This document shows, piece after piece, positions 24,777-33,413 of a stretch of 64,000 nt of DNA. Positions within the stretch are counted from its first letter, which is position 1. Each line of letters starts with the position of its first letter. The notes under the pieces are model-generated. The model did not search any database and had not been told where the DNA came from. It worked only from the letters and a program-made list of their open reading frames with translations. Source of the stretch: CAZRCG01 sp964598565 (lineage in GTDB: Bacteria > Bdellovibrionota > UBA2394); assembly GCA_964598565.1 (NCBI GenBank), contig CAZRCG010000007.1:67354-131353 (forward strand), written 5' to 3'. The translations under genes and the position numbers were made by a program.

Positions 24777-26044
24777 GTTTAAAAGGTCGTCGAGTTGTCG
24801 TCACGGGTATGTCGGCCGTATCAGCCATCGGCAACTCGTGCGCCGAGAATTGGGCTTCGCTTGTCGAAGGACGTGGCGGCATTCAGCGAATTAGTCGCTT
24901 CGATTGCACGCCGTTTAAAAGTCAAATTGCCGGTGAAGTAAAAAATTTGGTGGTGGAGTCGGTGGTGCCGGCCAAAGATATCCGCACGATGGACCTTTTT
25001 ATTCAGTTTGCTTTGGTCGCCTGTCAGGAGGCGATGGTTCAGTCTGGGCTCATCGCTTCGGGAATTTTTGGAGAGAGCAAAATTCGCGAAGAGTGGCAGT
25101 CACGAGCGGCGGCGATCATTGGAGTGGGCCTTGGAGGCCTGCCCGAGATAGAGGCTACGGCCAAGCTGCTGGCCAAGCGAGGTCCGTCTCGCATCAGTCC
25201 CTTTTTCATTCCTCGATTGATATCGAATCTGGCGGCGGGTCATGCGGCCATTGGCTATGGTCTAAAGGCGGCCAACTTTGCGACGACGTCGGCTTGTTCG
25301 TCGGGAGCTCACGCTATTGGCGAAGGCTTTCGACATATTCGTCATGGTTACTCAGATATCGCCCTTGTCGGGGGCGCGGAATCGGTGATTTCTGAATTAG
25401 CAGTCGGAGGCTTTGATGCCTTACGCGCTCTTTCAACACGTAACGAGGAGCCGTCGAAGGCCTCGCGTCCCTTTGATCGCGATCGCGATGGTTTCGTCAT
25501 TGGCGAGGGAGCGGGCATTTTAGTTTTAGAAGAGTATGAGTTTGCCAAGAAGCGAGGGGCCCCCATTCTTGCCGAGCTTGCGGGTTATGGCACTAGCTGT
25601 GATGCCTATCATATGACGTCTCCTTCCGAGGGAGGGCAGGGCGCTGCTCAGGCTATGCAGTGGGCTCTCGATGATGCTCAGATAGCTAAAGAAGGGGTGG
25701 GGGCCGTCAATGCTCACGGAACCTCGACTCCCCAGGGCGATATTGCTGAGACTCAGGCAATTAAATCAGTCTTTGGAGCTCATGCACGCCGCCTTAAAGT
25801 GTCGTCGACAAAGTCGATGACGGGGCACGCCTTAGGAGCTGCAGGGGGCTTAGAAGCCGTGTATACGATTTTAGCTCTCAGAAATCAGGTCGTACCCCCT
25901 ACAGTGAATCTCGACAATGCGGATTCTCAGTGCGATTTGGATTATGTGCCTCTTAGGGCGCAAGACTTTAAGCATGAGGTCGCTCTTTCTAATAGTTTTG
26001 GCTTTGGCGGAACGAATGCTTCCCTTATCTTTAGGAGGCTATGA
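24773..26044 (+). CDS. fabF: 3-oxoacyl-ACP synthase II
   Basis: 423 residues, TTG start overlapping the acpP stop, with AAAGGACGG just upstream. It is a condensing enzyme with the thiolase fold. The active-site Cys is in TTSACSSGAHAIGE and the two His residues are in NAHGTSTPQGD and STKSMTGHALGAAGG. The C-terminus ALSNSFGFGGTNASLIFRR is typical. It elongates acyl-ACP with malonyl-ACP. The gene overlaps rpiB by four bases. Confidence 0.95.
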   Translation: MSLKGRRVVVTGMSAVSAIGNSCAENWASLVEGRGGIQRISRFDCTPFKSQIAGEVKNLVVESVVPAKDIRTMDLFIQFALVACQEAMVQSGLIASGIFGESKIREEWQSRAAAIIGVGLGGLPEIEATAKLLAKRGPSRISPFFIPRLISNLAAGHAAIGYGLKAANFATTSACSSGAHAIGEGFRHIRHGYSDIALVGGAESVISELAVGGFDALRALSTRNEEPSKASRPFDRDRDGFVIGEGAGILVLEEYEFAKKRGAPILAELAGYGTSCDAYHMTSPSEGGQGAAQAMQWALDDAQIAKEGVGAVNAHGTSTPQGDIAETQAIKSVFGAHARRLKVSSTKSMTGHALGAAGGLEAVYTILALRNQVVPPTVNLDNADSQCDLDYVPLRAQDFKHEVALSNSFGFGGTNASLIFRRL

Positions 26045-26499
26045 TTTTAATCGCCTCGGATCATGCGGGTTTCCATCTAAAGAAAAAAATTGTGGATAGC
26101 TTGGCCAGCCGTCAGACGGTGGTTAAAGATCTTGGAACAGACTCCGATGCGTCGTGCGATTATCCGCTCTATGCGCAGAAACTCTGTGTCGACTTGCTGA
26201 AAGAGCGAGCAACAAATTCAGACGCCTTGGGTATTTTAATTTGTGGCTCTGGCATTGGCATGTCGATTGCCGCCAACAAAGTGCAGGGTATTCGTGCGGC
26301 TGTTGTATCCGACGTGGTTTCGGCGCGACTCGCAAGGGAGCACAACGATGCCCAGGTACTATGTTTGGGAGCGCGTATTGTGTCTGAAGCAACGGCACTG
26401 GCGTGCGTTGATGCATTTTTAGAGGGTCAATTTGATACCTCAAACCCTCGGCATCAGCGACGAGTAAATCAGTTAGAGATGGATAATCCGAATGAATGA
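26041..26499 (+). CDS. rpiB: ribose-5-phosphate isomerase B
   Basis: 152 residues of the RpiB/LacAB family. It begins MILIASDHAGFHLKKKIVDSL and has the active-site segment LICGSGIGMSIAANKVQGIRAAV with its catalytic Cys, followed by REHNDAQVLCLGARI. It interconverts ribose-5-phosphate and ribulose-5-phosphate. It lies between fabF and glyA, the usual rpiB-glyA pairing. The start overlaps the fabF stop. Confidence 0.94.
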   Translation: MILIASDHAGFHLKKKIVDSLASRQTVVKDLGTDSDASCDYPLYAQKLCVDLLKERATNSDALGILICGSGIGMSIAANKVQGIRAAVVSDVVSARLAREHNDAQVLCLGARIVSEATALACVDAFLEGQFDTSNPRHQRRVNQLEMDNPNE

Positions 26500-26556
26500 C
26501 AAGAATGGAGGTCACGAGTGAGCGTTATATCATTTGAAAAACAAAAGGAGGCCGCC

Positions 26557-27792
26557 ATGGCAGCCCACGAAACTCAAGACACAGCGATTTTTGATTTAAT
26601 TGCTCAAGAAGAAGAGCGGCAGAAAAGCCAGCTCGAATTAATTGCGTCCGAGAACTTTGTATCCGATCAGGTGCGCAAAGCCGCCGGTTCTGTTTTGACC
26701 AATAAATATGCCGAGGGTTATCCCGGTAAGCGCTACTATGGTGGCTGCGAGGTCGTCGATGAAATCGAAACGCTTGCCATCGAACGACTCAAAAAACTTT
26801 TCGGGGCGCAAGCCGTCAATGTGCAACCTCACTCTGGGTCTCAAGCCAATATGGCTGTTTATTTTTCGTATCTTCAGCCGGGCGATACCATTTTGAGTAT
26901 GGACTTAGCGCAGGGCGGGCATCTCACGCACGGATCGTCCGTGAATTTTTCGGGTCGACTTTATAAGGTCGTGCATTACGGTTTGAATGATCAGGGGCTC
27001 CTTGATTACGATGTAATTCGTGATTTGGCGAAACAGGTAAAGCCGAAAATGATTGTCTGCGGTGCCTCAGCGTATTCCCGATCAATTGACTTCAAAACCT
27101 TTGCGGAGATTGCTCGAGAAGTTGGGGCGCGAACTTTAGCCGATATAGCGCATCCCGCGGGTTTGGTAGCCACGGGCTATCATCCATCGCCTATTGGGCA
27201 TTGTGATTATGTCACATCGACAACGCATAAGACATTACGTGGGCCTCGCGGCGGTATTATCATGACGTCCCACGAATTGGCCAAAGAGGTGAACTCTCGA
27301 ATTTTTCCGGGCATTCAAGGAGGTCCACTAGAACATATCATTGCCGCTAAGGCGATTGCGTTTGGTGAAGCGCTGAATCCTCGATTTAAAGATTATATTG
27401 GCCGAGTGGTTGCCAATACTAAGGTGCTTGCCGCTGAACTTCAGAACGGAGGCTTAACCTTAGTGAGTGGGGGTACCGACAATCATCTTTGTCTGGTCGA
27501 TTTGCGACCCTTCGGAATAACGGGGGCGCAAGCCGAGCTCGTCTTGGGTAAGGCAGGTATTACGGTGAACAAGAATATGATTCCGAAAGATCCGCAACCC
27601 GCGCGAGTGACCTCTGGAGTTCGTTTAGGCGGCGCTGCACTTACGACTCGTGGCTTTAGCGAGACCGACTTTAAGGCGGTCGCTCTTTGGATTCTAAGAG
27701 CGCTGAAGAACGCGGAGAACGATGCAGAACTTTCGAAAGTGCGTACGGAGATTCGCGATTTTTGTTCCGCGTTTCCGCTGTTTCGCGCTTAA
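26557..27792 (+). CDS. glyA: serine hydroxymethyltransferase
   Basis: 411 residues from ATG 26557, which has AAGGAGG at ideal spacing. GTG 26518 would add 13 residues and also has GGAGG upstream. Conserved blocks are LELIASENFVSDQVR, TNKYAEGYPGKRYYGGC, QPHSGSQANMAVY, ADIAHPAGLVATG and the pyridoxal-phosphate lysine in TSTTHKTLRGPRGG. It makes glycine and methylene-tetrahydrofolate from serine. The downstream nrdR starts 17 bases after the stop. Confidence 0.97.
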   Translation: MAAHETQDTAIFDLIAQEEERQKSQLELIASENFVSDQVRKAAGSVLTNKYAEGYPGKRYYGGCEVVDEIETLAIERLKKLFGAQAVNVQPHSGSQANMAVYFSYLQPGDTILSMDLAQGGHLTHGSSVNFSGRLYKVVHYGLNDQGLLDYDVIRDLAKQVKPKMIVCGASAYSRSIDFKTFAEIAREVGARTLADIAHPAGLVATGYHPSPIGHCDYVTSTTHKTLRGPRGGIIMTSHELAKEVNSRIFPGIQGGPLEHIIAAKAIAFGEALNPRFKDYIGRVVANTKVLAAELQNGGLTLVSGGTDNHLCLVDLRPFGITGAQAELVLGKAGITVNKNMIPKDPQPARVTSGVRLGGAALTTRGFSETDFKAVALWILRALKNAENDAELSKVRTEIRDFCSAFPLFRA

Positions 27793-27809
27793 AGTGGGTC
27801 GTCGCAGTT

Positions 27810-28274
27810 ATGAAGTGCCCTTTTTGTAAGCATGAGGATACCTCCGTCGTAGATTCACGACTGGCTCGTGATGGAGCTGAGACGAGACGCCGGCGCGAAT
27901 GTCTTCACTGCGGCCAACGCTTTACAACTTATGAGCGAAGCGATGCTGTTTTTCCGTGGGTCATCAAAAAAGATGGGCGTCGAGAGGAGTTTGATTCTGA
28001 GAAAATTCGATCGGGTGTTTTGCGCGCCGTCGAAAAGAGACCCGTCAGTATTCATGATGTAGAAGCTCTCGTCACAGATGTCGTCAAGGCAATGACCGAA
28101 CGCGGTGAAAAAGAGGTTGCCAGCAATGCCATTGGTGAAGAGGTGATGAAGAGAATCAAGTCGTTGGATGAGGTCGCCTATGTGCGCTTTGCGAGCGTTT
28201 ATCGCCAATTTAAAGATATCAACGACTTTATGTCGGAGCTGTCGAATTTATTGTCGAAATCGCGAGGTACCTAG
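27810..28274 (+). CDS. nrdR: NrdR ribonucleotide-reductase repressor
   Basis: 154 residues from ATG 27810; the longer frame upstream only duplicates the glyA 3' end. A zinc ribbon is formed by Cys3, Cys6, Cys31 and Cys34 (MKCPFC and CLHCGQRF). The ATP-cone domain follows (VIKKDGRREEFDSEKIRSGVLRAVEKRPVS). NrdR binds dATP/ATP and represses ribonucleotide-reductase operons. The gene order glyA-nrdR-nusB is partly conserved in proteobacteria. Confidence 0.96.
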   Translation: MKCPFCKHEDTSVVDSRLARDGAETRRRRECLHCGQRFTTYERSDAVFPWVIKKDGRREEFDSEKIRSGVLRAVEKRPVSIHDVEALVTDVVKAMTERGEKEVASNAIGEEVMKRIKSLDEVAYVRFASVYRQFKDINDFMSELSNLLSKSRGT

Positions 28275-28348
28275 AAAGTCGACGGGGTGGTTGATATTTT
28301 GAGTGGGTGGGTGGTGAATGCCTCAAGGGGGAGTTTAGCCTCGTGACG

Positions 28349-28375
28349 GTGGTATCAGCCAAATTTAGATACCAC
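28349..28375. repeat. inverted repeat between nrdR and nusB
   Basis: GTGGTATC at 28349-28356 pairs with GATACCAC at 28368-28375 across an 11-base loop. A T-run (TTTTTTT) occurs 15 bases later rather than directly after the stem, so a classic terminator is not assured. The rest of the 170-base gap shows no gene. Confidence 0.4.
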
Positions 28376-28444
28376 TCCAAATTGGACAGTCTTTTTTTGA
28401 AAAGCCCTTGTCAATCGGGCTAAGTCGCAGTAACCAGTCGGGCT

Positions 28445-28981
28445 GTGTCAGGTTTTTTGATAGGTCAAACACGTCGAGGTCGTCGTCGGCAAGCCCGTGA
28501 GATGGCCTTGGCCTATCTGTTTCAGTACGATTTCGACCTAAAACCAACGACCCAAGACCTGGTTCGATTCTTCTTTCATTTTGAAGCTCCTGTAGAGATT
28601 CGAGAGTTTGCTCAGGCCCTTATTGAAGGGGCGCTAACTCATCGCACAGACTTAGACGCCGCCATAGAAGAGGCGTCGGATAACTGGAAAATTTATCGGA
28701 TGGATGCCATTGATCGCAATATTCTGAGGCTTGGGGCCTTTGAGCTAAAGCTGGAGCCAGGCACAGATATGCCCGTGATTATTGATGAGGCGGTGGAGTT
28801 GGCGCAGCGCTTTGGCGGTACTCAGTCGGCCTCTTTCGTCAATGGCATTCTTGATCGGCTGGCTGCAAAATGGAGGCCAGAGGCCGTCAAGTCGTCGGTC
28901 AAGGCATCGTCATCGAATGAGGGTTCGAGTTTCACAGAACTCGCGAAGGGCGAAGAGCGGACCCTCGCGGCCGATGCCTGA
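28445..28981 (+). CDS. nusB: transcription antitermination factor NusB
   Basis: 178 residues, GTG start. It opens with RRGRRRQAREMALAYLFQYDF, the RNA-binding N-terminus, and has NWKIYRMDAIDRNILRLGAFEL and VIIDEAVELAQRFGGTQSASFVNGILD, which are diagnostic. NusB with S10 binds boxA of nascent rRNA. About 35 residues at the C-terminus are a Ser-rich extension beyond the normal end. This extension is encoded in the 72 bases that overlap the convergent aldehyde dehydrogenase gene. Confidence 0.93.
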   Translation: MSGFLIGQTRRGRRRQAREMALAYLFQYDFDLKPTTQDLVRFFFHFEAPVEIREFAQALIEGALTHRTDLDAAIEEASDNWKIYRMDAIDRNILRLGAFELKLEPGTDMPVIIDEAVELAQRFGGTQSASFVNGILDRLAAKWRPEAVKSSVKASSSNEGSSFTELAKGEERTLAADA

Positions 28982-30238
28982 GTCCTTCACTCCGCCGTAG
29001 GGAATTTGATCGAATCGCACCGTAGGAACTTCGTCGATAAGCAGACCTCCCAATTCCCACGTTTTAAAATAAAGTTGAATGCGATCTTCATCGAAAGTGA
29101 AGAGGCCGCCTTGAATTCCAAATCGTGATGCGTTGAGAGTTTCGAGGAGCTCCCGGTCGTCGTGATAGGGCTCGAGAAGTGCCACCGGGCCAAAGGCTTC
29201 TTCATTCCAAAGTCTTGACGTTTTGGGAGTCTTCTCGAGAAGAACGGGCGTGATAATCGTGTCGGCGGCTTGAAACGGTGTGAGACACTCAGCGCCTGCA
29301 TCAAGAGCTTCACCGATCCATTCTAAAATTCGCTGTGATGATTTGGGGTCGATCACAGGGCCCACGATTACAGAGGGGTCCTCAGGCTCACCGACAGGTA
29401 GTTCAGAGATTTCATGGAGCAGCGCTGCTTTGAAATCTTCGTAGATAGAATCATGAACATAAATTTTCTGAACGGAGATACACGTTTGTCCGGCATAGGC
29501 ATAGGCGCCAAAAGCAATTCGTGACGCCGCTCGTTTAATATTCGCGTCAGAAGCGACGATCACGGCGGCCGTTCCACCAAGTTCCAGTAAAACTTTTTTC
29601 GTGAAGGCGAGTTTCTTCAAATTCCAACCGACTGACGTCGAGCCCGTAAAGGATAATATGCCATAGCGCGGGTCGTTGAGAAATGGTTCCAGTCTCTTAG
29701 GTTCGATGAGCTCTACTTGGAGAGCGTCTTTAATTGGGGCACTATGCTCCTGACACGCGGTATCATAAATATGTTTCAATTGAAGGACGACAGATGGCGT
29801 TTGGGGCGCTGGCTTCACCAGAACCGACGTACCTGCGGCAATAGCAGGAGCTACTTTATGGGCTACGAGATTGAGAGGAAAGTTAAAGGGAGTAATGGCA
29901 ACTACGGGGCCTCGAGGAACAAGCCGCACCTCAAAGGAGCTTAGTTCAGTGGTTCCAGTTCCGAGTTTATAATGCTCAGGATCTAGAAGAGCAATCGCTC
30001 GTGCCGCCCATCGAAAGGTAAGAGCCGCACGCTCTACTTCGTGAACGGCAAGTTGGATGGGTTTGCGAGCTTCTCGAACGATGAAATCGGCGAGCGAAGC
30101 TTTCTGCGATACGATTTGATCGGCCACCGCATGTAAAATCTTTTCTCGCGTTTGAGGGCTTGTCGCCTGCATAGCGGCATGACTACACATCATCTTCGAG
30201 AAGACTGCATCAATGTCATCGTGTGTTGTAGGCGTCAT
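28910..30238 (-). CDS. aldehyde dehydrogenase family protein
   Basis: 442 residues. NAD(P)-dependent aldehyde dehydrogenase with ITPFNFPLNLVAHKVAPAIAAG, the cofactor-site FTGSTSVGWNLKKLA, the general-base Glu219 in LLELGGTAAVIV and the catalytic Cys253 in YAGQTCISVQ. EEAFGPVALLEPY and YGGVKDSGIGREG complete the fold. The sequence is closest in pattern to lactaldehyde/glyceraldehyde-3-phosphate-type enzymes, but the substrate cannot be assigned. It is slightly short at the N-terminus compared with the usual 470-490. It converges on nusB with a 72-base overlap. Confidence 0.88.
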   Translation of the reverse strand: MTPTTHDDIDAVFSKMMCSHAAMQATSPQTREKILHAVADQIVSQKASLADFIVREARKPIQLAVHEVERAALTFRWAARAIALLDPEHYKLGTGTTELSSFEVRLVPRGPVVAITPFNFPLNLVAHKVAPAIAAGTSVLVKPAPQTPSVVLQLKHIYDTACQEHSAPIKDALQVELIEPKRLEPFLNDPRYGILSFTGSTSVGWNLKKLAFTKKVLLELGGTAAVIVASDANIKRAASRIAFGAYAYAGQTCISVQKIYVHDSIYEDFKAALLHEISELPVGEPEDPSVIVGPVIDPKSSQRILEWIGEALDAGAECLTPFQAADTIITPVLLEKTPKTSRLWNEEAFGPVALLEPYHDDRELLETLNASRFGIQGGLFTFDEDRIQLYFKTWELGGLLIDEVPTVRFDQIPYGGVKDSGIGREGPLFALREFCETRTLIR

Positions 30239-30394
30239 TCATTTAGGCTGCACTGCTTTCATCAAGAATCCAACACATGAATGTCAAAGGTTTGTCGAAA
30301 AGCTTGTTATGCTTGGGCGTCACATTGGGATAGTGCTCCATTCCTAAAGCACTCTAAAGACAGACATTTTTGCCGAGATCAATTTTGCCGACCT

Positions 30395-30410
30395 TGGCAT
30401 CACCCTTGCT
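30395..30410 (+). promoter_or_regulatory. sigma-54 (-24/-12) promoter ahead of the flagellar regulatory operon
   Basis: TGGCAT CACCC TTGCT matches the RpoN consensus TGGCAC-N5-TTGCW with one mismatch; GG at 30396-30397 and GC at 30408-30409 are 10 bases apart as required. The predicted start of transcription, about 30421, is only a few bases before the TPR-protein ATG at 30425. Confidence 0.6.
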
Positions 30411-30424
30411 TAAGGAAGCTACGG

Positions 30425-32665
30425 ATGTTTGTTTCGTTGGTCATTTCGATGCCTCTTTTTCTGGCTTCGTCGGAGCGTTCGCCGTCTTCGCGTCAGTCCA
30501 CTCGTGCGTCATCTACATCAAAGGTGACGCTCAGCGGACAACGATTGAAATGGCTGTCTGAACTCCGAGAGCCTAACTTAGGTGATTTAATTGGAACTCC
30601 TCAGATTCAACTTCCTGAGCTTTTTCTTATTGCAGACGAATGGCCGAAAGATCTGAAGGCGCACGAATCGTTTAAGAGTATCGAGGAGCTCTTTGAGCTT
30701 CTTAAAGAGAAGCAGTTTGAAAAGGCGTATGTTCAATCCGATCGCTTGCTGTCGAAAATTGGACAATCCAATCAAAAAGAATGGCTAACTCTTCTTAAGG
30801 CCGATATTTACTTTCAACAGCAGAGTCTTCGAGAGAAGCCCCAGTGGTCTCTGATGCTGCAAGAGTACCAGGATTTTGCGAGAAATTATCCTTTAAACTC
30901 CGAGATGCCCCGAGTTCTTTACCAGACAGCTTTGGTTCAATTGAAAATGGGATTCTCTAAAGATGTCGAAGAAACAGTGAACCGAGCGCTTCGAGATTTT
31001 CCGGCGACACGATTTGAGCCCTACTATCGACTGCTTCTGGGGGAGCAAGCATTTATAGCGAAGGATTATCGCACGGCCAATTTCGAGTTCTCCTTTGTGA
31101 TTCAGAAGTTTCCTAACCATTCAACTTCGCTCGACTCTGCCTTTCGAAAGGCGTTGATTATCTTTAGAGAGCGTCGATTCCCCGAAGCTCTGCAAGTGTA
31201 TGAAGATCTCGCTCGTTTGCACTCTGATCAATATGAGAGACTTCGAAAAGGTCGAGCCTCTCAGACCCAAGACAAATATCTTGATCGATTATTTTACGCT
31301 GAAGCTCAATATCAAAATTTTAGATACAAAGAAGCAGCACGACTTTTTCAGGATCTAGCCAATATTTTTCCGAGCTCTGATGAGTCACCCCTTCTGTTAC
31401 TTCGTCTAGCCGATACATATCTTCGACGTAATAAAGTAAATGCCGCACTCTCGCTTTATAAAGATGTCCTTGATCGCTACTCTCAATCGGCGACAAGCAC
31501 GATACTCGCGCATTTGAGACTGGCAGATGCCTACTTTCTGACAGACGCCTTTCGTTCGCAGAGCTTCTCAGAAGATCATTATATGAAAGCCTACGAGGTT
31601 GCTACGCAAGCCAAGAACGATAGCTTGGCTTCATTGGCGCTCGCTAAGCTTGGAGCCTTTCATTTCTTTCAGAAAACCTATCCTAAGGCTCAGGCAGTCT
31701 TTCGTCTTTATAGAAAAGATTTCAAAGAGAGTGAAAATCATGACTGGGTGAACCGTCACTTTGCAAAAACTATTGAAATTGAGATTTTTGATTATTATCA
31801 ACGTGAAGATTATTTGGCCGCACTTTCCACGTATCTTAGTCTAGAAAGAGACGATCCTGATTTTCTCAAAGATACGTCGGTTCTTCTTAATCTAGCGAAT
31901 TCTGCAAGACGACTCGGCTTGTTAGATAAAGCAACGAGCATTCTAAATCGAATCGTTTACTTAGATAAGACGACTTCTGGGCGACAAGAGGCCCTGCTCG
32001 AGCTTGTGGATCTTACGATCGTCAAAGGCGAACTTAGAAAGGCCAGCGAGAGGCTGCGACGATTCCGGTTTGCGTATCCGAAGAGTCGCTATGAGTCTCG
32101 TGTGGACGAGCTTTGGGGGGATTTGTATGCAAGGTTGAAGAACCGAGAGGGTGCTATTGGTCATTATCAGGCAGCCTTAAAAACAGCTAAGAAGTCAGAG
32201 AGTGACTCGTTTGATAAACGGTTCATTCGCTTAAGACTCGCGGAGCTTTATCAAGAAGAAAAATTGCCTCTCAGAGCCATCGAAGAGTTGAACGCGTACT
32301 TGAACATTGTGAGAGAAAAAAAGAAGAATCCGCTGTCTCCAGGCAATCTTTTAAAAAAAGATGACTATCTCTATCGGGCCGCTCGCTATCGAATCGCCGA
32401 TATGCATTTTAATATGGGCGACTATGTTCGCGCTTTAGAGAGTTATTCTAAAGTGGTTGAAGAGATAAAAGATGAGCCGTTTCAATCTCACGCGCTCTAT
32501 CGAATGGGAGAGTGCTATCTTGCACTCGACGATCGCGAAGCCGCTATCAAAGTTTTTCAGACATTGGTTAAGAAAGAGACCCCGTCCATTTGGACCGTGG
32601 CCGCTAAGAGTTTCATAGAAACTGTGTCGATGGAGGTTAAATATGGGATCCGAATCATCAACTAG
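30425..32665 (+). CDS. large periplasmic TPR-repeat protein at the head of the flagellar operon
   Basis: 746 residues from ATG 30425 (MFVSLVISMPLFLASS, a signal peptide), with AGGAAG upstream. A longer in-frame start at 30281 would bury the signal. Most of the protein is helical tetratricopeptide-like repeats with the A-x-x-x-Y/F-x-x-L-x-x-x-P pattern (YRTANFEFSFVIQKFPNH, YKEAARLFQDLANIFPSS, YVRALESYSKVVEEIK, EAAIKVFQTLVKKE). It probably scaffolds protein contacts in the periplasm. Its end overlaps the histidine-kinase start by 23 bases, tying it to the flagellar regulator pair. Specific role unknown. Confidence 0.75.
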   Translation: MFVSLVISMPLFLASSERSPSSRQSTRASSTSKVTLSGQRLKWLSELREPNLGDLIGTPQIQLPELFLIADEWPKDLKAHESFKSIEELFELLKEKQFEKAYVQSDRLLSKIGQSNQKEWLTLLKADIYFQQQSLREKPQWSLMLQEYQDFARNYPLNSEMPRVLYQTALVQLKMGFSKDVEETVNRALRDFPATRFEPYYRLLLGEQAFIAKDYRTANFEFSFVIQKFPNHSTSLDSAFRKALIIFRERRFPEALQVYEDLARLHSDQYERLRKGRASQTQDKYLDRLFYAEAQYQNFRYKEAARLFQDLANIFPSSDESPLLLLRLADTYLRRNKVNAALSLYKDVLDRYSQSATSTILAHLRLADAYFLTDAFRSQSFSEDHYMKAYEVATQAKNDSLASLALAKLGAFHFFQKTYPKAQAVFRLYRKDFKESENHDWVNRHFAKTIEIEIFDYYQREDYLAALSTYLSLERDDPDFLKDTSVLLNLANSARRLGLLDKATSILNRIVYLDKTTSGRQEALLELVDLTIVKGELRKASERLRRFRFAYPKSRYESRVDELWGDLYARLKNREGAIGHYQAALKTAKKSESDSFDKRFIRLRLAELYQEEKLPLRAIEELNAYLNIVREKKKNPLSPGNLLKKDDYLYRAARYRIADMHFNMGDYVRALESYSKVVEEIKDEPFQSHALYRMGECYLALDDREAAIKVFQTLVKKETPSIWTVAAKSFIETVSMEVKYGIRIIN

Positions 32666-33413
32666 TCGAGCCAAAGGCCTTAAGACGAAGGGGTCGAAAG
32701 CTTCGGCTGTGCTCAATACCTTAAACCAGTCTACGACCAACTTTGAGAGTTCTCTGGTGACCTCGACGTTGGCGCATGAGATTCGTAATCCCTTGCAGAC
32801 CATGAAAATTCATCTCGATATCGCAGAGAAGAAGGGATTAAGCCCAGACTCAATCAGCGCTCTAAAAGATCAAATGTCTCGCCTCGAAGGCGTCGTCAGT
32901 AAAATTCAAAAACTGAGCGATCGTATTACGGCCCATGTTAAGCGAGACAATATTCATGAAGCTATTGAATCGACGCTTGCCTCGATGCGATTTTGGTTAT
33001 CAGCATCGGGCATTGAAGTTAAAACACACTGCGATTGGGAGGGTAACGCACTTTGCGTCTTCGATAGAGATCTCATTGAACAAGTGCTTCTGAATCTTTA
33101 CATGAATTCTATTCAAGCCATGCCCGCGGGCGGAGTACTCTGCGTCTATGTACGAGAAGAGCTTGACCATGCTGCGATCGAGGTGAGTGATAGTGGCCCC
33201 GGTATTAACGCGGATCTTCTGGCAAAAATAGGAACACCATTCTTTACGACAAAACCTCAAGGTAACGGACTAGGAGTTGCCTTCTGTAAAACCGTAGCGA
33301 CATTGCACGGAGGTTCCTTAGAGATCCAGTCGGCACCAGGACAGGGTACCACAGTGACGCTTAGAATTTTAAAAGATCACCAAACGTCTGAGGAGTTTCA
33401 TAATGTCCATTGA
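32643..33413 (+). CDS. soluble sensor histidine kinase (FlgS/NtrB-like)
   Basis: 256 residues with no membrane helix. The phosphoacceptor His45 lies in LAHEIRNPLQTM. The ATPase domain has the N box LNLYMNSIQAMPAG, the G1 box DSGPGINADL and the G2 box GNGLGVAFCKTVA. There is no PAS or other sensor domain, only about 40 polar N-terminal residues, so input must come through protein contact. GGAGG precedes the ATG and the gene overlaps both neighbours, so it is tightly co-expressed with the TPR protein and the sigma-54 response regulator. By position it resembles FlgS, which responds to the flagellar export apparatus. Confidence 0.8.
   Translation: MGSESSTSRAKGLKTKGSKASAVLNTLNQSTTNFESSLVTSTLAHEIRNPLQTMKIHLDIAEKKGLSPDSISALKDQMSRLEGVVSKIQKLSDRITAHVKRDNIHEAIESTLASMRFWLSASGIEVKTHCDWEGNALCVFDRDLIEQVLLNLYMNSIQAMPAGGVLCVYVREELDHAAIEVSDSGPGINADLLAKIGTPFFTTKPQGNGLGVAFCKTVATLHGGSLEIQSAPGQGTTVTLRILKDHQTSEEFHNVH

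Noticed and set aside
30281..30424. Longer N-terminus for the TPR protein
   Set aside because: The extra 48 residues are Cys/His/Trp-rich without conservation, would bury the signal peptide and would cross the sigma-54 site.
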